Source: an uncultured Lachnospiraceae bacterium
GTDB lineage: Bacteria > Bacillota > Clostridia > Lachnospirales > Lachnospiraceae
Direction of reading: 5' to 3'
Length of the DNA stretch: 64,000 nt
Assembly: GCA_944381615.1 (NCBI GenBank)
Contig: CALWLT010000007.1
Location: forward strand, 16,251 to 80,250
The position numbers and the translations under genes were made by a program. This document shows positions 51,006 through 59,086 of the stretch, piece by piece (within the stretch, counting starts at the first letter, position 1; the number at the start of each line of letters is the position of its first letter). Below the pieces are notes generated by a model, which ran no database searches, had not been told where the DNA came from, and worked only from the letters and a program-made list of their open reading frames with translations.

Positions 51006-51506
51006 TCAGTTTGCCTTTTCCTGTTTCTTCTTCATGCAGATCATGCACCGGCCGTCGCCTCTGCCGATGGTTTCCTTCAGATCCAGCTCCCAGCCGTAGG
51101 TAGACATTGTTCCGCGGTCAATCTCCATGCAGACGTCGCAGAGCTTGCTGATAAACTCCTCGTCATCCGTATAGGACATCCACGCCTCTACCATCGGACA
51201 GTAGTGAACCTCCCAGATGAATTCCTCATCCGTCAGCACCGGGATCCGCCCGTCGTTGACCTTGGTCAGATCCTGCGTCGCAAACCCCCTGGCAAATTCT
51301 TTGAGGTCCGTCGTGCGCGGAAATTCATGATACCCCTTGTAAGCGCCGGCCCGGTGGATCGCCTCCCGGATCTCGTCCCAGGACATTCCCGCGTCAAGCG
51401 CATGGCGCACTACCTGATATACCCATTTTCCTCTGTTGACGGAGGCGGCGCGCAGCTCCAGAGCCTCCCGGTCGTCGTTAAAATTCTCAGCCTGATTCTT
51501 AATCAT
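51006..51506 (-). CDS. L-2-amino-thiazoline-4-carboxylic acid hydrolase family protein (second of a tandem pair)
   Basis: 166 residues. The family pattern is clear: WEVHYCPMVEAW (about 98-109, Cys103), KLCDVCMEIDRGTMSTYGWELDLKETIGRGDGRCMICMKK (about 121-160; Cys123, 126, 154, 157). The named enzyme opens the ATC ring on the route to L-cysteine; most homologues are untested. It has the same length as its upstream neighbour and is roughly a third identical by eye, so they are diverged duplicates. I chose the MIKN start at 51506, behind AAAGGAG, over the ATG seven codons earlier. Confidence 0.82.
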   Translation of the reverse strand: MIKNQAENFNDDREALELRAASVNRGKWVYQVVRHALDAGMSWDEIREAIHRAGAYKGYHEFPRTTDLKEFARGFATQDLTKVNDGRIPVLTDEEFIWEVHYCPMVEAWMSYTDDEEFISKLCDVCMEIDRGTMSTYGWELDLKETIGRGDGRCMICMKKKQEKAN

Positions 51507-51523
51507 CCCGTCTTCTCCTTTGC

Positions 51524-52024
51524 TCATCCTTCTTTTTTTCCGTTTACTTTGCGCATCCGGATCTCGCAGGTATCATTTCCCTGGCAGATCGTTTTTCCCA
51601 GCGAAAATTCAAAGCAGTCGTACGTATCGAACAGCCCCCGGTCCACATCCATGGCGATATCGCAGATTTTCTCCAGGAACTCCTGATCCTCGGTCAGCTG
51701 CGTCCACATACCGCACATCGGGCAGTAATGGAAATCGATCTTCGCCTCGTTCTCATCCAGACTGACGAGCTCCATCTCAAACAGCCGGCGGTTAATATCG
51801 TCCATAAAGTGCTCTACAAATACCTTTAAGTCGTCGGTATCCGGATACTTCGGGCGGTTGGAATGGCCGACCTCCCGGATCGCCTTGCGCGCGAAATCCT
51901 CGATATCATATCCTTTTTCATGCGCTTCCTTCATCAGATAGAAAAACCAGAGTCCTCTGTTTTCGGAAGCCTTTCTCAGCTTCACAATCAGCTCATCATC
52001 GATCGTAGGTAAATTTTTTATCAT
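51524..52024 (-). CDS. L-2-amino-thiazoline-4-carboxylic acid hydrolase family protein (first of a tandem pair)
   Basis: 166 residues with FHYCPMCGMW (about 98-107; Cys101, Cys104), KICDIAMDVDRGLFDTYDCFEFSLGKTICQGNDTCEIRMRK (Cys121, 137, 147, 153). Cys101, Cys121 and Cys153 line up with Cys in the second copy; the CxxC after HYCP is unique to this one. It may open a thiazoline ring or a similar heterocycle. AGAGGGAT precedes ATG 52024. It is separated from the TRAP genes by a structured 121-bp spacer. Confidence 0.82.
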   Translation of the reverse strand: MIKNLPTIDDELIVKLRKASENRGLWFFYLMKEAHEKGYDIEDFARKAIREVGHSNRPKYPDTDDLKVFVEHFMDDINRRLFEMELVSLDENEAKIDFHYCPMCGMWTQLTEDQEFLEKICDIAMDVDRGLFDTYDCFEFSLGKTICQGNDTCEIRMRKVNGKKEG

Positions 52025-52054
52025 CTTGTCATCCCTCTTTTTTTCTTGTATGGA

Positions 52055-52138
52055 TCCGCAAAGGGAGCGCCGCAAAAACTCCTTTTCTCAGCCCGTCCAT
52101 CCGATGAGAAACCATTTTTTTGCAACACTCCCTGCGGA
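52055..52138 (-). ncRNA. Hairpin in the transcript between the TRAP and ATC-hydrolase genes
   Basis: Arms at 52055-52077 and 52116-52138. Read as minus-strand RNA they pair over about 22 bp with one 2-nt bulge and three G-U pairs; read as the opposite strand the same positions mismatch. An inner stem (TTCTCA 52085-52090 / TGAGAA 52105-52110) extends it. There is no terminal T-run. Confidence 0.6.
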
Positions 52139-52145
52139 TTTTTTA

Positions 52146-53420
52146 TCAGTCAGCCAGCAGATCCGGCAGCCACATAACCGTCTGCGGGAAAATGGTAATC
52201 ACGAGCAGGATTGCCATCAGGGCGAATACCCAGGGCCATACCGTCCGGATCATCCGATCCACAGGAACGCCGGTCGAGGCGGCCGTCGTGTAAAGCACCG
52301 TTCCCACCGGCGGCGTTAAAAGGCCGATGGAAAGATTCAATGTCATCAGGAGGCCAAAATGCACCGGGTCGAACCCGTATTTCTGCATAATCGGCATAAA
52401 TACCGGCACCAGAATCATAACGGCCGGGGCCGAGTCCATAACCATTCCCACGAAGAACAGGAACACCTGGATAATCAGCAGGACAACCAGCGGATTTTCG
52501 CTGACGGCGGAGATGCCGCTGGCGATCGCCTGCGGGATCATGGCCAGAGACAGGTTCCAGCCGAGCACGCCGCCCATGGAGCTGATAATCAGGATCGCGC
52601 CGCTGATCTCGGTCGTGGTGGTCAGGGCTTTCTTTAAATTGGTCCAGGTAATCTTCTTATAGACAAATACGCCGACAAACAGCTCCAGCACGCAGGCGAT
52701 CGCCGCCGCTTCCGTCGCCGTACAGACACCGACGGCGATAAACGCGAAAACGATAACCGGCGCCAGAATCGAGAACCATGCCCGGCGCAGCGCCACCAGG
52801 ATCGTCTTCATCGACGTCTCATGCGGCGACACGGGCCACTGCTTTTTCTTCGCCGTGAACCAGGTAATCACGCCCAGCACAAACGCGATGAAGAAGCCGG
52901 CCGGGAAACCGGTGGCAAACAGATCCGAAATGGACGCGTTCGCCGCCACGCCGTAGATTACGAACAGCATTCCCGGCGGGATCATCGGGGAAATGACGGA
53001 GATTGCGGCGATATAGGGAGCCGCAAAATCCTCGTCAATCCCGTCTTTTACCATCTCCGGATAAAGCGTCGTGCTCAGCAGAGCCGCCGCCGCATTGGCC
53101 ATGCCCAGAAGCCCGCCCATCAGAGTTCCCACTAACAGGCAGACAAAGGCAGTGCCGCCCCGGACTTTACCGATACAGGCTCTGGAAAACTCCATCATAC
53201 GGCCGATATCGCCCGAACACTCCATCAGCTCGCCCGCCATGACGAACAGCGGAATCGCGATCATGGAGTAAGAGTTGGAGGTTGCCAGAAGCTTCTGCGG
53301 GATCGCAATCAGGAAGGAGGGGTCCATCGAGAAAAGACCGACAACCGCCGTCAGGCCCAGAGCATAAGCGATCGGAGTTCCCAGCGCCAGGGTCGCAATA
53401 AAAACAATGACCATCATCAT
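52146..53420 (-). CDS. dctM: TRAP transporter large permease (DctM/SiaM type)
   Basis: 424 residues with about 12 hydrophobic helices, the Na+-coupled transport subunit. Marks are LGTPIAYALGLTAVVG near the start, NSYSMIAIPLFVMAGELM (about 48-65), LVGTLMGGLLGMANAAAALLSTTLYPEMV (about 95-123) and PVHFGLLMTLNLSIGLLTPPVGTVLYTTA (about 365-393). Its ATG overlaps the dctQ stop by 4 bp. Confidence 0.93.
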   Translation of the reverse strand: MMMVIVFIATLALGTPIAYALGLTAVVGLFSMDPSFLIAIPQKLLATSNSYSMIAIPLFVMAGELMECSGDIGRMMEFSRACIGKVRGGTAFVCLLVGTLMGGLLGMANAAAALLSTTLYPEMVKDGIDEDFAAPYIAAISVISPMIPPGMLFVIYGVAANASISDLFATGFPAGFFIAFVLGVITWFTAKKKQWPVSPHETSMKTILVALRRAWFSILAPVIVFAFIAVGVCTATEAAAIACVLELFVGVFVYKKITWTNLKKALTTTTEISGAILIISSMGGVLGWNLSLAMIPQAIASGISAVSENPLVVLLIIQVFLFFVGMVMDSAPAVMILVPVFMPIMQKYGFDPVHFGLLMTLNLSIGLLTPPVGTVLYTTAASTGVPVDRMIRTVWPWVFALMAILLVITIFPQTVMWLPDLLAD

Positions 53421-53956
53421 ACCGAAAATCCCTCCCGCTCATCAATTTCTTTGTCGATCTGATCCGCCTCGTCCGTCAGGTAGTGCAGAATATCCGTAAC
53501 AGCCAGAATCAGATTCAGCACAAACGTGGCAGGAATCAGGAAATAAAAGATTGCCAGCGGAATCCCCATTCCTGCCGACCGCTGTCCCAGAGACGTGGGA
53601 GACATAAACAGCTCCCAGCCGAACACGATCACGAACAGGATCATCAGAATTCCGATTACCTCCGAAATACAGTAGGCAATCGCCCGCTTTCTTCCGTGAA
53701 ACAGCTTTAAAACTACCTCAATCCTCGCCAGCTTATGCCTCGCCATGGCGATATAACAGCCAAGGAACGCGATTACCACCATCAGGAGAGCCGCCATCTC
53801 GTCAACCCAGGAAAGAGGGCTGTTCAGGCAGTATCTCCAGACTGTTCCGCAGAAAACGATGACGATCTGCGCGGCTACGCACAGGTTGGCAACGCTCTCC
53901 GCCCCTTTTGTCACGACGCCGTTAAACGCGTCCAGACGACGAACCAGTTCCTTCAA
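53417..53956 (-). CDS. dctQ: TRAP transporter small permease (DctQ type)
   Basis: 179 residues with four helices, including VANLCVAAQIVIVFCGTVWRYCLNSPLSWVDEMAALLMVVIAFLGCYIAM (about 20-70), the typical DctQ first half. It starts at TTG 53956 with only a weak GGGTGA site, so it may be kept at low level or be coupled to dctP translation. It is the middle gene of the P-Q-M set. Confidence 0.88.
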   Translation of the reverse strand: MKELVRRLDAFNGVVTKGAESVANLCVAAQIVIVFCGTVWRYCLNSPLSWVDEMAALLMVVIAFLGCYIAMARHKLARIEVVLKLFHGRKRAIAYCISEVIGILMILFVIVFGWELFMSPTSLGQRSAGMGIPLAIFYFLIPATFVLNLILAVTDILHYLTDEADQIDKEIDEREGFSV

Positions 53957-54035
53957 ATTTTCACCCGCTTTCTAATACTCGTTTGGTGCAGCCTCAGGTC
54001 CCAGCAGGTAAAACCGCTCCCGAAACCGCGTCCGC

Positions 54036-55172
54036 TTATACTCCGTGCTCCGCTCTGTAGTTGTTAAAGTAATCCACAACCGTCTTAATGTTCTCGCTCT
54101 GCTCGCAGTATTTCTCGATTACCGGCTGTACCAGTTCCTTCGCCTGCGCGACGTCGAGCGTCGTAACAGTCAGGCCCTGCTCCTCCATGAACTCATAGGT
54201 CAGAGGAGTCTGCTCCTGATAGGTAACCTTCGTCGCTTCCTGCGCCACGATACCGGCTTCCATCATCCAGCCCTGCTCTTCTTCCGTCAGAGAGCTCCAT
54301 GCCTTCTGGCTCATAACGAATACCGGAGCCGCCGTCAGATGGCCGGAAATTACAACGTGCTTCGCAACCTCATAGTTTTTCTGCGCCCGTACGGAAACGG
54401 AAACATCCTCAAAGCCGTCGATGGTTCCGCTCTGCATGGCCTGATAAATCTCGCTGTAGGCCATGGGAGTCGGGTTGAAGCCCAGCGCCGTGTAGGTATC
54501 GATGTGGATCGGCGACTCCATGGAGCGCAGCTTGATGCCGTGCGCGTCTTCCAGAGAATTAAATTCCTTGTTCAGATAGAAATCGCGGCCCGGGTTGATC
54601 AGATAAGAAATGCCGACCACGCCCGTATCCTGCTCAAACACATCGAACATCTGCTCGCCGATGCCGGAATTTACGATCTCCTGATACAGATCCATGTCGT
54701 TGTCGCACAGATACGGCATATCGAAGCCATCCAGGGCATCCGTGAAGCCGGAGATAACCGGGCTGGAGATAAAGGCCGCATCGATCGTTCCCAGCTGCAG
54801 CGACTCAAATACCTCGCGCTCCGATCCGAGCTGGCCGCCCGGGAAGAACTCGAAGCCGATCGTGCCGCCGGAAAGCTCGCGGATCTTGGCGTCTGCCTGC
54901 AGGCCCGCCTGCGTCAGTCCGTGCTGCTCGTCATACGCCGGCGCCCAGGTCAGGGAAAACAGCTTCTCCGGCGTTCCCTCCTGCGCTTCGCCCTCCGCTG
55001 CCGCTTCCGTCTCGGCCGCCGCTTCTTCGCCGGCTTCCGCCGCCGCTTCCGTCTCAGCCGGAGCCGCCGCCTCGGTCTCAGCCGGTTCCGAGCTGCTGCT
55101 GCAGGCTGCCAGAAGGCCCGCCATGACCAGTGCCGCCATGCCAGCTACGCTTCGTCCTCTGATTTTTCTCAT
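54036..55172 (-). CDS. dctP: TRAP transporter substrate-binding lipoprotein (DctP type)
   Basis: 378 residues. The signal ends at lipobox LLAAC (Cys24), then an Ala/Glu linker (about 30-65). The DctP domain has FEFFPGGQLGSEREVFESLQLGTIDAAF (about 102-129), NPGRDFYLNKEFNSLEDAHGIKLRSMESP (about 192-220) with the Arg that binds a carboxylate, and YSEIYQAMQSGTIDGFEDVSVS. TRAP systems usually take organic acids, so the substrate likely has a carboxylate. It is the first gene of the operon, behind AAGGAGG. Confidence 0.92.
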   Translation of the reverse strand: MRKIRGRSVAGMAALVMAGLLAACSSSSEPAETEAAAPAETEAAAEAGEEAAAETEAAAEGEAQEGTPEKLFSLTWAPAYDEQHGLTQAGLQADAKIRELSGGTIGFEFFPGGQLGSEREVFESLQLGTIDAAFISSPVISGFTDALDGFDMPYLCDNDMDLYQEIVNSGIGEQMFDVFEQDTGVVGISYLINPGRDFYLNKEFNSLEDAHGIKLRSMESPIHIDTYTALGFNPTPMAYSEIYQAMQSGTIDGFEDVSVSVRAQKNYEVAKHVVISGHLTAAPVFVMSQKAWSSLTEEEQGWMMEAGIVAQEATKVTYQEQTPLTYEFMEEQGLTVTTLDVAQAKELVQPVIEKYCEQSENIKTVVDYFNNYRAEHGV

Positions 55173-55248
55173 GTTTCATCCTCCTTTAATAAAATTTGGT
55201 AAAAATGGATCTCCGGTTATTCCGTCCAATCGTTCCACGCACTAATCA

Positions 55249-55267
55249 TATGATATATGACATCATA
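55249..55267 (-). promoter_or_regulatory. Operator-like inverted repeat before dctP
   Basis: TATGATATATGACATCATA, arms of 6 bp separated by 7, starts about 12 bp after the -10 of the dctP promoter. It differs in sequence from the palindrome at the regulator gene, so either the regulator tolerates both or a second regulator is involved. Confidence 0.5.
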
Positions 55268-55279
55268 CGTCTTTCTTTA

Positions 55280-55308
55280 ACTATATCATACAAAGAGTCG
55301 TGTTTCAA
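55280..55308 (-). promoter_or_regulatory. Main promoter of the TRAP/ATC/Dha operon
   Basis: Minus-strand TTGAAA (55303-55308) and TATAGT (55280-55285), 17 bp apart. The dctP start is about 108 nt downstream. Confidence 0.65.
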
Positions 55309-55410
55309 TCTTTATTTTTCGTCAAGATTCACAAATATTTTCGGGGATTTTTGGCTTTATTTCCAGATTTCAGGAAGTATTATTCGAATTTTCTTACAGA
55401 AAGGGAACAG

Positions 55411-55438
55411 GGCGTACCGTCATAAAATCCGGTACGCC
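55411..55438 (-). terminator. Hairpin at the 3' end of the PHP gene
   Basis: GGCGTACCG (55411-55419) pairs with CGGTACGCC (55429-55437, plus strand). The TGA stop is partly in the loop. On the minus strand CTGTTCCCTTTC follows, a poor T-run, so termination may be incomplete. Confidence 0.5.
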
Positions 55439-56100
55439 CCGTTCTTCAGAATTGTTACAAGATCCGCATTCCCTGCGAGCGGTTTCAGGCAGGCAATGCC
55501 GCTTCCAGCCACGTCTTCCGGCCGGTGGCAGTCGCTTCCGCCCGTCGCGATCAGCCAGGGATTTTCCTCTGCCGTTTTCCGGCTCAGCTCATTGCCATTC
55601 TCGTGGCGCGGACAGGTATTTTTTACCTCGATCCCGTGCAGGTACCGAATCGGCTCCGGAAAACAGGAATCCGCCCGGTTGGGATGCGCCTGAATAATCA
55701 GCATTTCTTTTTTATACGTTTCATAAAACTCAGGAAGTTCCATGAACGGCCACGTTTCGCCTTCTTCCAGAAACAGCTCGTCCGCAAACCCGAACAGCAG
55801 AAAATCATTTTCATTCGTTCCAAAGCGCAGCTCCGCCCCGCGCGCGATCCAGAAGCCGCTGTCCCGGTACTTCTCTTCCAGACGGCGGTACGGCTCCAGA
55901 AACGCCTCCCGTTTTTCCCTCCAGGAACTTCCGGGCAGCGCTTCCAGAATATCCTGGCGGAAATGGTCCGTCAGGACAATCCCGTCGTAACCGGCCGCTT
56001 CATAAAGCCGGGCCAGCTCCTCTGCCGGCAGCTGCCCGCAGGGGCTGATCTCACTGCAGTGACAGTGCAGTTCGTATCGATACTCTCTCATCTCTGTCAT
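55420..56100 (-). CDS. PHP domain phosphoesterase-like protein
   Basis: About 226 residues. Metal-binding PHP motifs are present: LHCHCSEIS (about 10-18), VLTDHF (about 41-46), GAELRF (about 80), QAHPNR (about 130) and GGSDCHRPEDV (about 182-192). Such proteins hydrolyse phosphoesters, for example histidinol phosphate or nucleotide 3' phosphates; the substrate here is unknown. Several ATGs are possible between 56151 and 56091. I chose 56100, 9 nt after an AGGA. It follows the MBL gene and is probably in one transcript with NUDIX-MBL. Confidence 0.8.
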   Translation of the reverse strand: MTEMREYRYELHCHCSEISPCGQLPAEELARLYEAAGYDGIVLTDHFRQDILEALPGSSWREKREAFLEPYRRLEEKYRDSGFWIARGAELRFGTNENDFLLFGFADELFLEEGETWPFMELPEFYETYKKEMLIIQAHPNRADSCFPEPIRYLHGIEVKNTCPRHENGNELSRKTAEENPWLIATGGSDCHRPEDVAGSGIACLKPLAGNADLVTILKNGAYRIL

Positions 56101-56162
56101 TCTCTCATTTCCTGTCATTTTCTCATTTCTTTTTCTGTGTTCCGTTTCCATTTCCGCCGGCT

Positions 56163-57059
56163 TCAGAGCGTCAGCTCCGCGCTCTCCCGGCACAGCCCCG
56201 TAATCAGAAGCTGCGCGCGGCTGTCAATCCCGCGCCATTCGTCCATGTGCTGCGCGGCCAGCGCCTCGTCTGCCGTGATAATCACGATCTCCGGCCGCAG
56301 CCCGCGAATCAGCAGATCCTGGAAATAAAGATTCCCTTTATCATTTCTCCCGTGATGCGAAAGCTTGATCACAGGGACCTGCAGGCCGCAGCCTCCGACG
56401 GCCGCCGCCAGCGAAGAATGAAACGCATCTCCGCAGAACAGCGCCAGCGGCCGCTCCTTTTTCCGCAACAGCCAGACAGAGCTGTCCTGGTTAAACAGCG
56501 TGCGCACGGAATCATACATGGCCTGAATCCGCTCCGGCCGCTCCATCTGCAGGCGGCACAGCATCGGATACACTCTGGAAGCCGTGTCCGCAAACGGATA
56601 CAGGCAGCGCAGCTCGTACTCTCCCACAAAGAATGAAGAAATTGTACGCGGCAGCGTCGTTTCCACAAGACAGCCTTTTTTCTTCAGCGTTTTCCACAAA
56701 CGGTTGTAGGTTCGGATGTCCTCCATCCGCTCCTCATCCCCGATTCCGGCAAGCTCCTTTTCTCCCAGAGGAACCGGCGGATACGGAAGCACGGCGCGTT
56801 CCACCGGTACGGAACGCGCGATTTCCAGAAGCCAGCCCTGATGATCCTGATGCAGGTGCGTCAGGATCATCGCGTCCAGCCGGCGAACGCCCTTTTTCTT
56901 CAGATACTCCGGCGGACGGATCCCTTTGTCGAGCTTGCTCCCTCCGTCGATCAGCACGTAGCGCGCCTCCTGCCTTCTGCCGCCTTCGGTTTCCTCCTCC
57001 CGAAGCTCAAGCAGAAAACAGTCCGCTTTCCCCACGTTCAGACAGTGCAGCTTACTCAT
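56163..57059 (-). CDS. ComEC-like metallo-beta-lactamase fold hydrolase (cytoplasmic)
   Basis: 298 residues with no signal peptide. It has LNVGKADCFLL near the start (ComEC-type LNVGQGD), MILTHLHQDHQG (about 71-82, metal ligands), LFCGDAF (about 214) and IKLSHHGRND (about 233-242). It is probably a phosphodiesterase or nuclease-like hydrolase. Its ATG overlaps the NUDIX stop (ATGA). The paralogue at 41079-42266 is a lipoprotein with the same domain. Confidence 0.84.
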   Translation of the reverse strand: MSKLHCLNVGKADCFLLELREEETEGGRRQEARYVLIDGGSKLDKGIRPPEYLKKKGVRRLDAMILTHLHQDHQGWLLEIARSVPVERAVLPYPPVPLGEKELAGIGDEERMEDIRTYNRLWKTLKKKGCLVETTLPRTISSFFVGEYELRCLYPFADTASRVYPMLCRLQMERPERIQAMYDSVRTLFNQDSSVWLLRKKERPLALFCGDAFHSSLAAAVGGCGLQVPVIKLSHHGRNDKGNLYFQDLLIRGLRPEIVIITADEALAAQHMDEWRGIDSRAQLLITGLCRESAELTL

Positions 57060-57601
57060 ACGTATCGCCCCGCTCCGGCAGCCGATCCGCCGCATTTTCC
57101 GTCCCGCTCCAGCAGCCGATCCTCCGTATTTTCCGCCCGCTCCGGCAGCCGATCCGCCGCCTTTTCCGCCCGCTCCAGCAACCGATCCGCCTTTTTCAGA
57201 ATCTCCCGTTCCTCCGGTGTGTTAATGCGTTTAAGCGCTTCCCCAAGGGAAAGCAGCCAGACGTCGGTCAGCTCCCGATCCACCGGAGAAACCTCCGTCT
57301 CCTCAAATTCCGCCAGAAAGTACACGATCTGTTTCCGTTTCCCTTCTTCCGTCAGGCAGCAGAAGCTCTCCCGGAACTCTCCCGTTTTATGAAGCTTTTC
57401 AATCCCCGTCTCCTCGCGGATCTCCCGGCAGGCCGTCTCCCATTCCGTCTCCTGCCCTTCTACGTGTCCTTTGGAAAAACTGATATGGCCCGACGTGCTT
57501 TTCACAATCAGATACCGGATCTCCCCGTCCCTGCGCTGATAAAGCACCGCCCCGCAGCTTTTCTCATCGATTCCTTCTTCCAGCCGGCCGCTGTACATCA
57601 T
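57056..57601 (-). CDS. NUDIX hydrolase with repeat-built, frame-shifted C-terminus
   Basis: 181 residues. The NUDIX box is exact: GHVEGQETEWETACREIREETGI (about 45-67, REIREE). It hydrolyses a nucleoside diphosphate-linked or phosphoinositide-like compound; the preceding FSKGH suits the bis(5'-nucleosyl)-tetraphosphatase branch. The tail (about 135-181) is three copies of (A/E)DRL(L/P)ER plus a last copy in a shifted frame (GGSAAGAGRYV). The shift comes from one extra base at 57102. It starts at ATG 57601 behind a GGGGAAC site. Confidence 0.85.
   Translation of the reverse strand: MMYSGRLEEGIDEKSCGAVLYQRRDGEIRYLIVKSTSGHISFSKGHVEGQETEWETACREIREETGIEKLHKTGEFRESFCCLTEEGKRKQIVYFLAEFEETEVSPVDRELTDVWLLSLGEALKRINTPEEREILKKADRLLERAEKAADRLPERAENTEDRLLERDGKCGGSAAGAGRYV
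57069..57201 (-). repeat. 33-bp tandem repeats in the NUDIX gene tail
   Basis: Copies begin at 57069, 57103, 57136 and 57169 (CCCGCTCC...CCGATCC). Three periods are 33 bp. The first on the plus strand is 34 bp because of an extra T at 57102. Confidence 0.85.
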
Positions 57602-57738
57602 CCGTTCCCCTCTTTCCTGCGCTTCTGTTCTTCCGTTCCCGTACCGCTCCTTTTATCCGGGGCGGCGCGCCCCGTTTCTTGGGCCTGCCTTCGCGGCCCG
57701 CGCGCCGCCCAAACCGCCCGCGCCACCTGTTACAGCTG

Positions 57739-59022
57739 TTACGGCTGTACGGAAATCCAGTAGTCCTGTACCTCGTCCATGTGATCGTAGGTGTAATTCA
57801 GATCCTGCGGGAATACATTCAGATCCTCGAAAGCGATATTGCCCTCGATCTGCGGGACGACCGAGCGCACCGACCAGCCGCCCAGCGTGTTATAAGGCTC
57901 AAAACCCCTGGCCTGTCCGTCGGCGTCGCCCGTCAGATACCGCACCAGAAGTTTGGCCCCGGCCGGATTGGGCGCATGATCCGCAATCTCCACCACGTTC
58001 ATCCCGTAAATTCCGATTGCCGGCGAGAAATCTTCCATCGCCGCGCCCAGAAGATACCCCTGCTGCTCGCGCTCGCGGATTTTGGAGGAAACCGCATATC
58101 CCAGAGGCGCGTCCTCCTGCCCCGAAGCGCCGACCGCCTTCACGATGTTATTCGACGAAGTGTCGAAGATCGGATTATTCTGCGCAAACCGTTTGATAAA
58201 CGCATACCCGGCGTTCGGCTCGTCCTCCGCCAGCACGATCTCCTCGCCAAACTCCTCTTTGTAGGACTCGGCCATCAAATCCGCATTTTCCACAATCGTC
58301 GTCAGAAGCGCCATGTATCCCACATCCGTCAGCGGATCCACCATCATGAAACGGCCGTTCCACTCCTCTCTCGTCAGATCCCACCAGGAATCAATCGGGG
58401 ACTCGTCATACTGATCCGAATTGTAGTACCACCAGTCCGCCTCAAAATAAAGCGGCGTAAGCTGCAGGTACTGTTCGTCCACCTCCCCGAAAATATCCTC
58501 CGGCTGATAATTGTGCATCATGCCGGTTTCTACAAATTCCCGGAGAATCTTGCCGGTCTGCTCCTTCACATGAATCACATCCGCCGTATAAATCCCGGCC
58601 TCATACTCCCTGGTAAATTTCTCCAGAAGCTCGTTGACATTCAGGTCGTGAACCACCAGCGTAAGGCCCGGATAATCTTCCTCAAACGTCGCTTTTACAT
58701 TTTCCATCCGCCCGGATACCGTATAGACATTGATCTCTCCGCCCGCCGTCTCGAGCGCCTGCCGGTACAGATCCTCGCTGGACTCCGTCTGATCCAGACC
58801 GTTCTCCTTTGCCCAGTCCGAGGCGGCCGGACTTTCCGCTCCGGCTCCGCTTTCCGCCGCCGCGCCGCTTCCCGGCTCCGCGCCATTTCCCGCCGCCGAA
58901 GAAACTTCCTGCCCGGCCGCCGGATCCGCTGCCGTTTCCTTCTCCGTAATACTGCATCCCGTCATGGAAGACAGCATGCTGATCGCCAGAACCGCTCCGA
59001 GTACCCTTCTTTGCTTTTTCAT
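57739..59022 (-). CDS. ABC transporter substrate-binding lipoprotein (iron/phosphonate/polyamine-type family)
   Basis: 427 residues. The signal ends at lipobox SMTGC (Cys23), then an Ala/Gly/Glu linker (about 30-70). The binding domain begins INVYTVSGRMENVKATFEEDYPG (about 95-117) and contains ADWWYYNSDQYDESPIDSWWDLT (about 195-217). This is the AfuA/PhnS/FbpA-like fold group, so the ligand could be Fe3+, 2-aminoethylphosphonate or a polyamine. The HutC regulator at the head of the operon favours an organic ligand. The start at 59022 is chosen from three ATGs. The AGGAGAATGAAA unit upstream is duplicated. Confidence 0.82.
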   Translation of the reverse strand: MKKQRRVLGAVLAISMLSSMTGCSITEKETAADPAAGQEVSSAAGNGAEPGSGAAAESGAGAESPAASDWAKENGLDQTESSEDLYRQALETAGGEINVYTVSGRMENVKATFEEDYPGLTLVVHDLNVNELLEKFTREYEAGIYTADVIHVKEQTGKILREFVETGMMHNYQPEDIFGEVDEQYLQLTPLYFEADWWYYNSDQYDESPIDSWWDLTREEWNGRFMMVDPLTDVGYMALLTTIVENADLMAESYKEEFGEEIVLAEDEPNAGYAFIKRFAQNNPIFDTSSNNIVKAVGASGQEDAPLGYAVSSKIREREQQGYLLGAAMEDFSPAIGIYGMNVVEIADHAPNPAGAKLLVRYLTGDADGQARGFEPYNTLGGWSVRSVVPQIEGNIAFEDLNVFPQDLNYTYDHMDEVQDYWISVQP

Positions 59023-59086
59023 TTTCATTCTCCTTTTCATTCTCCTCTTTTTGCCCTGTGCGAGAGCCTTTTTTTCTTTTTCTGCC

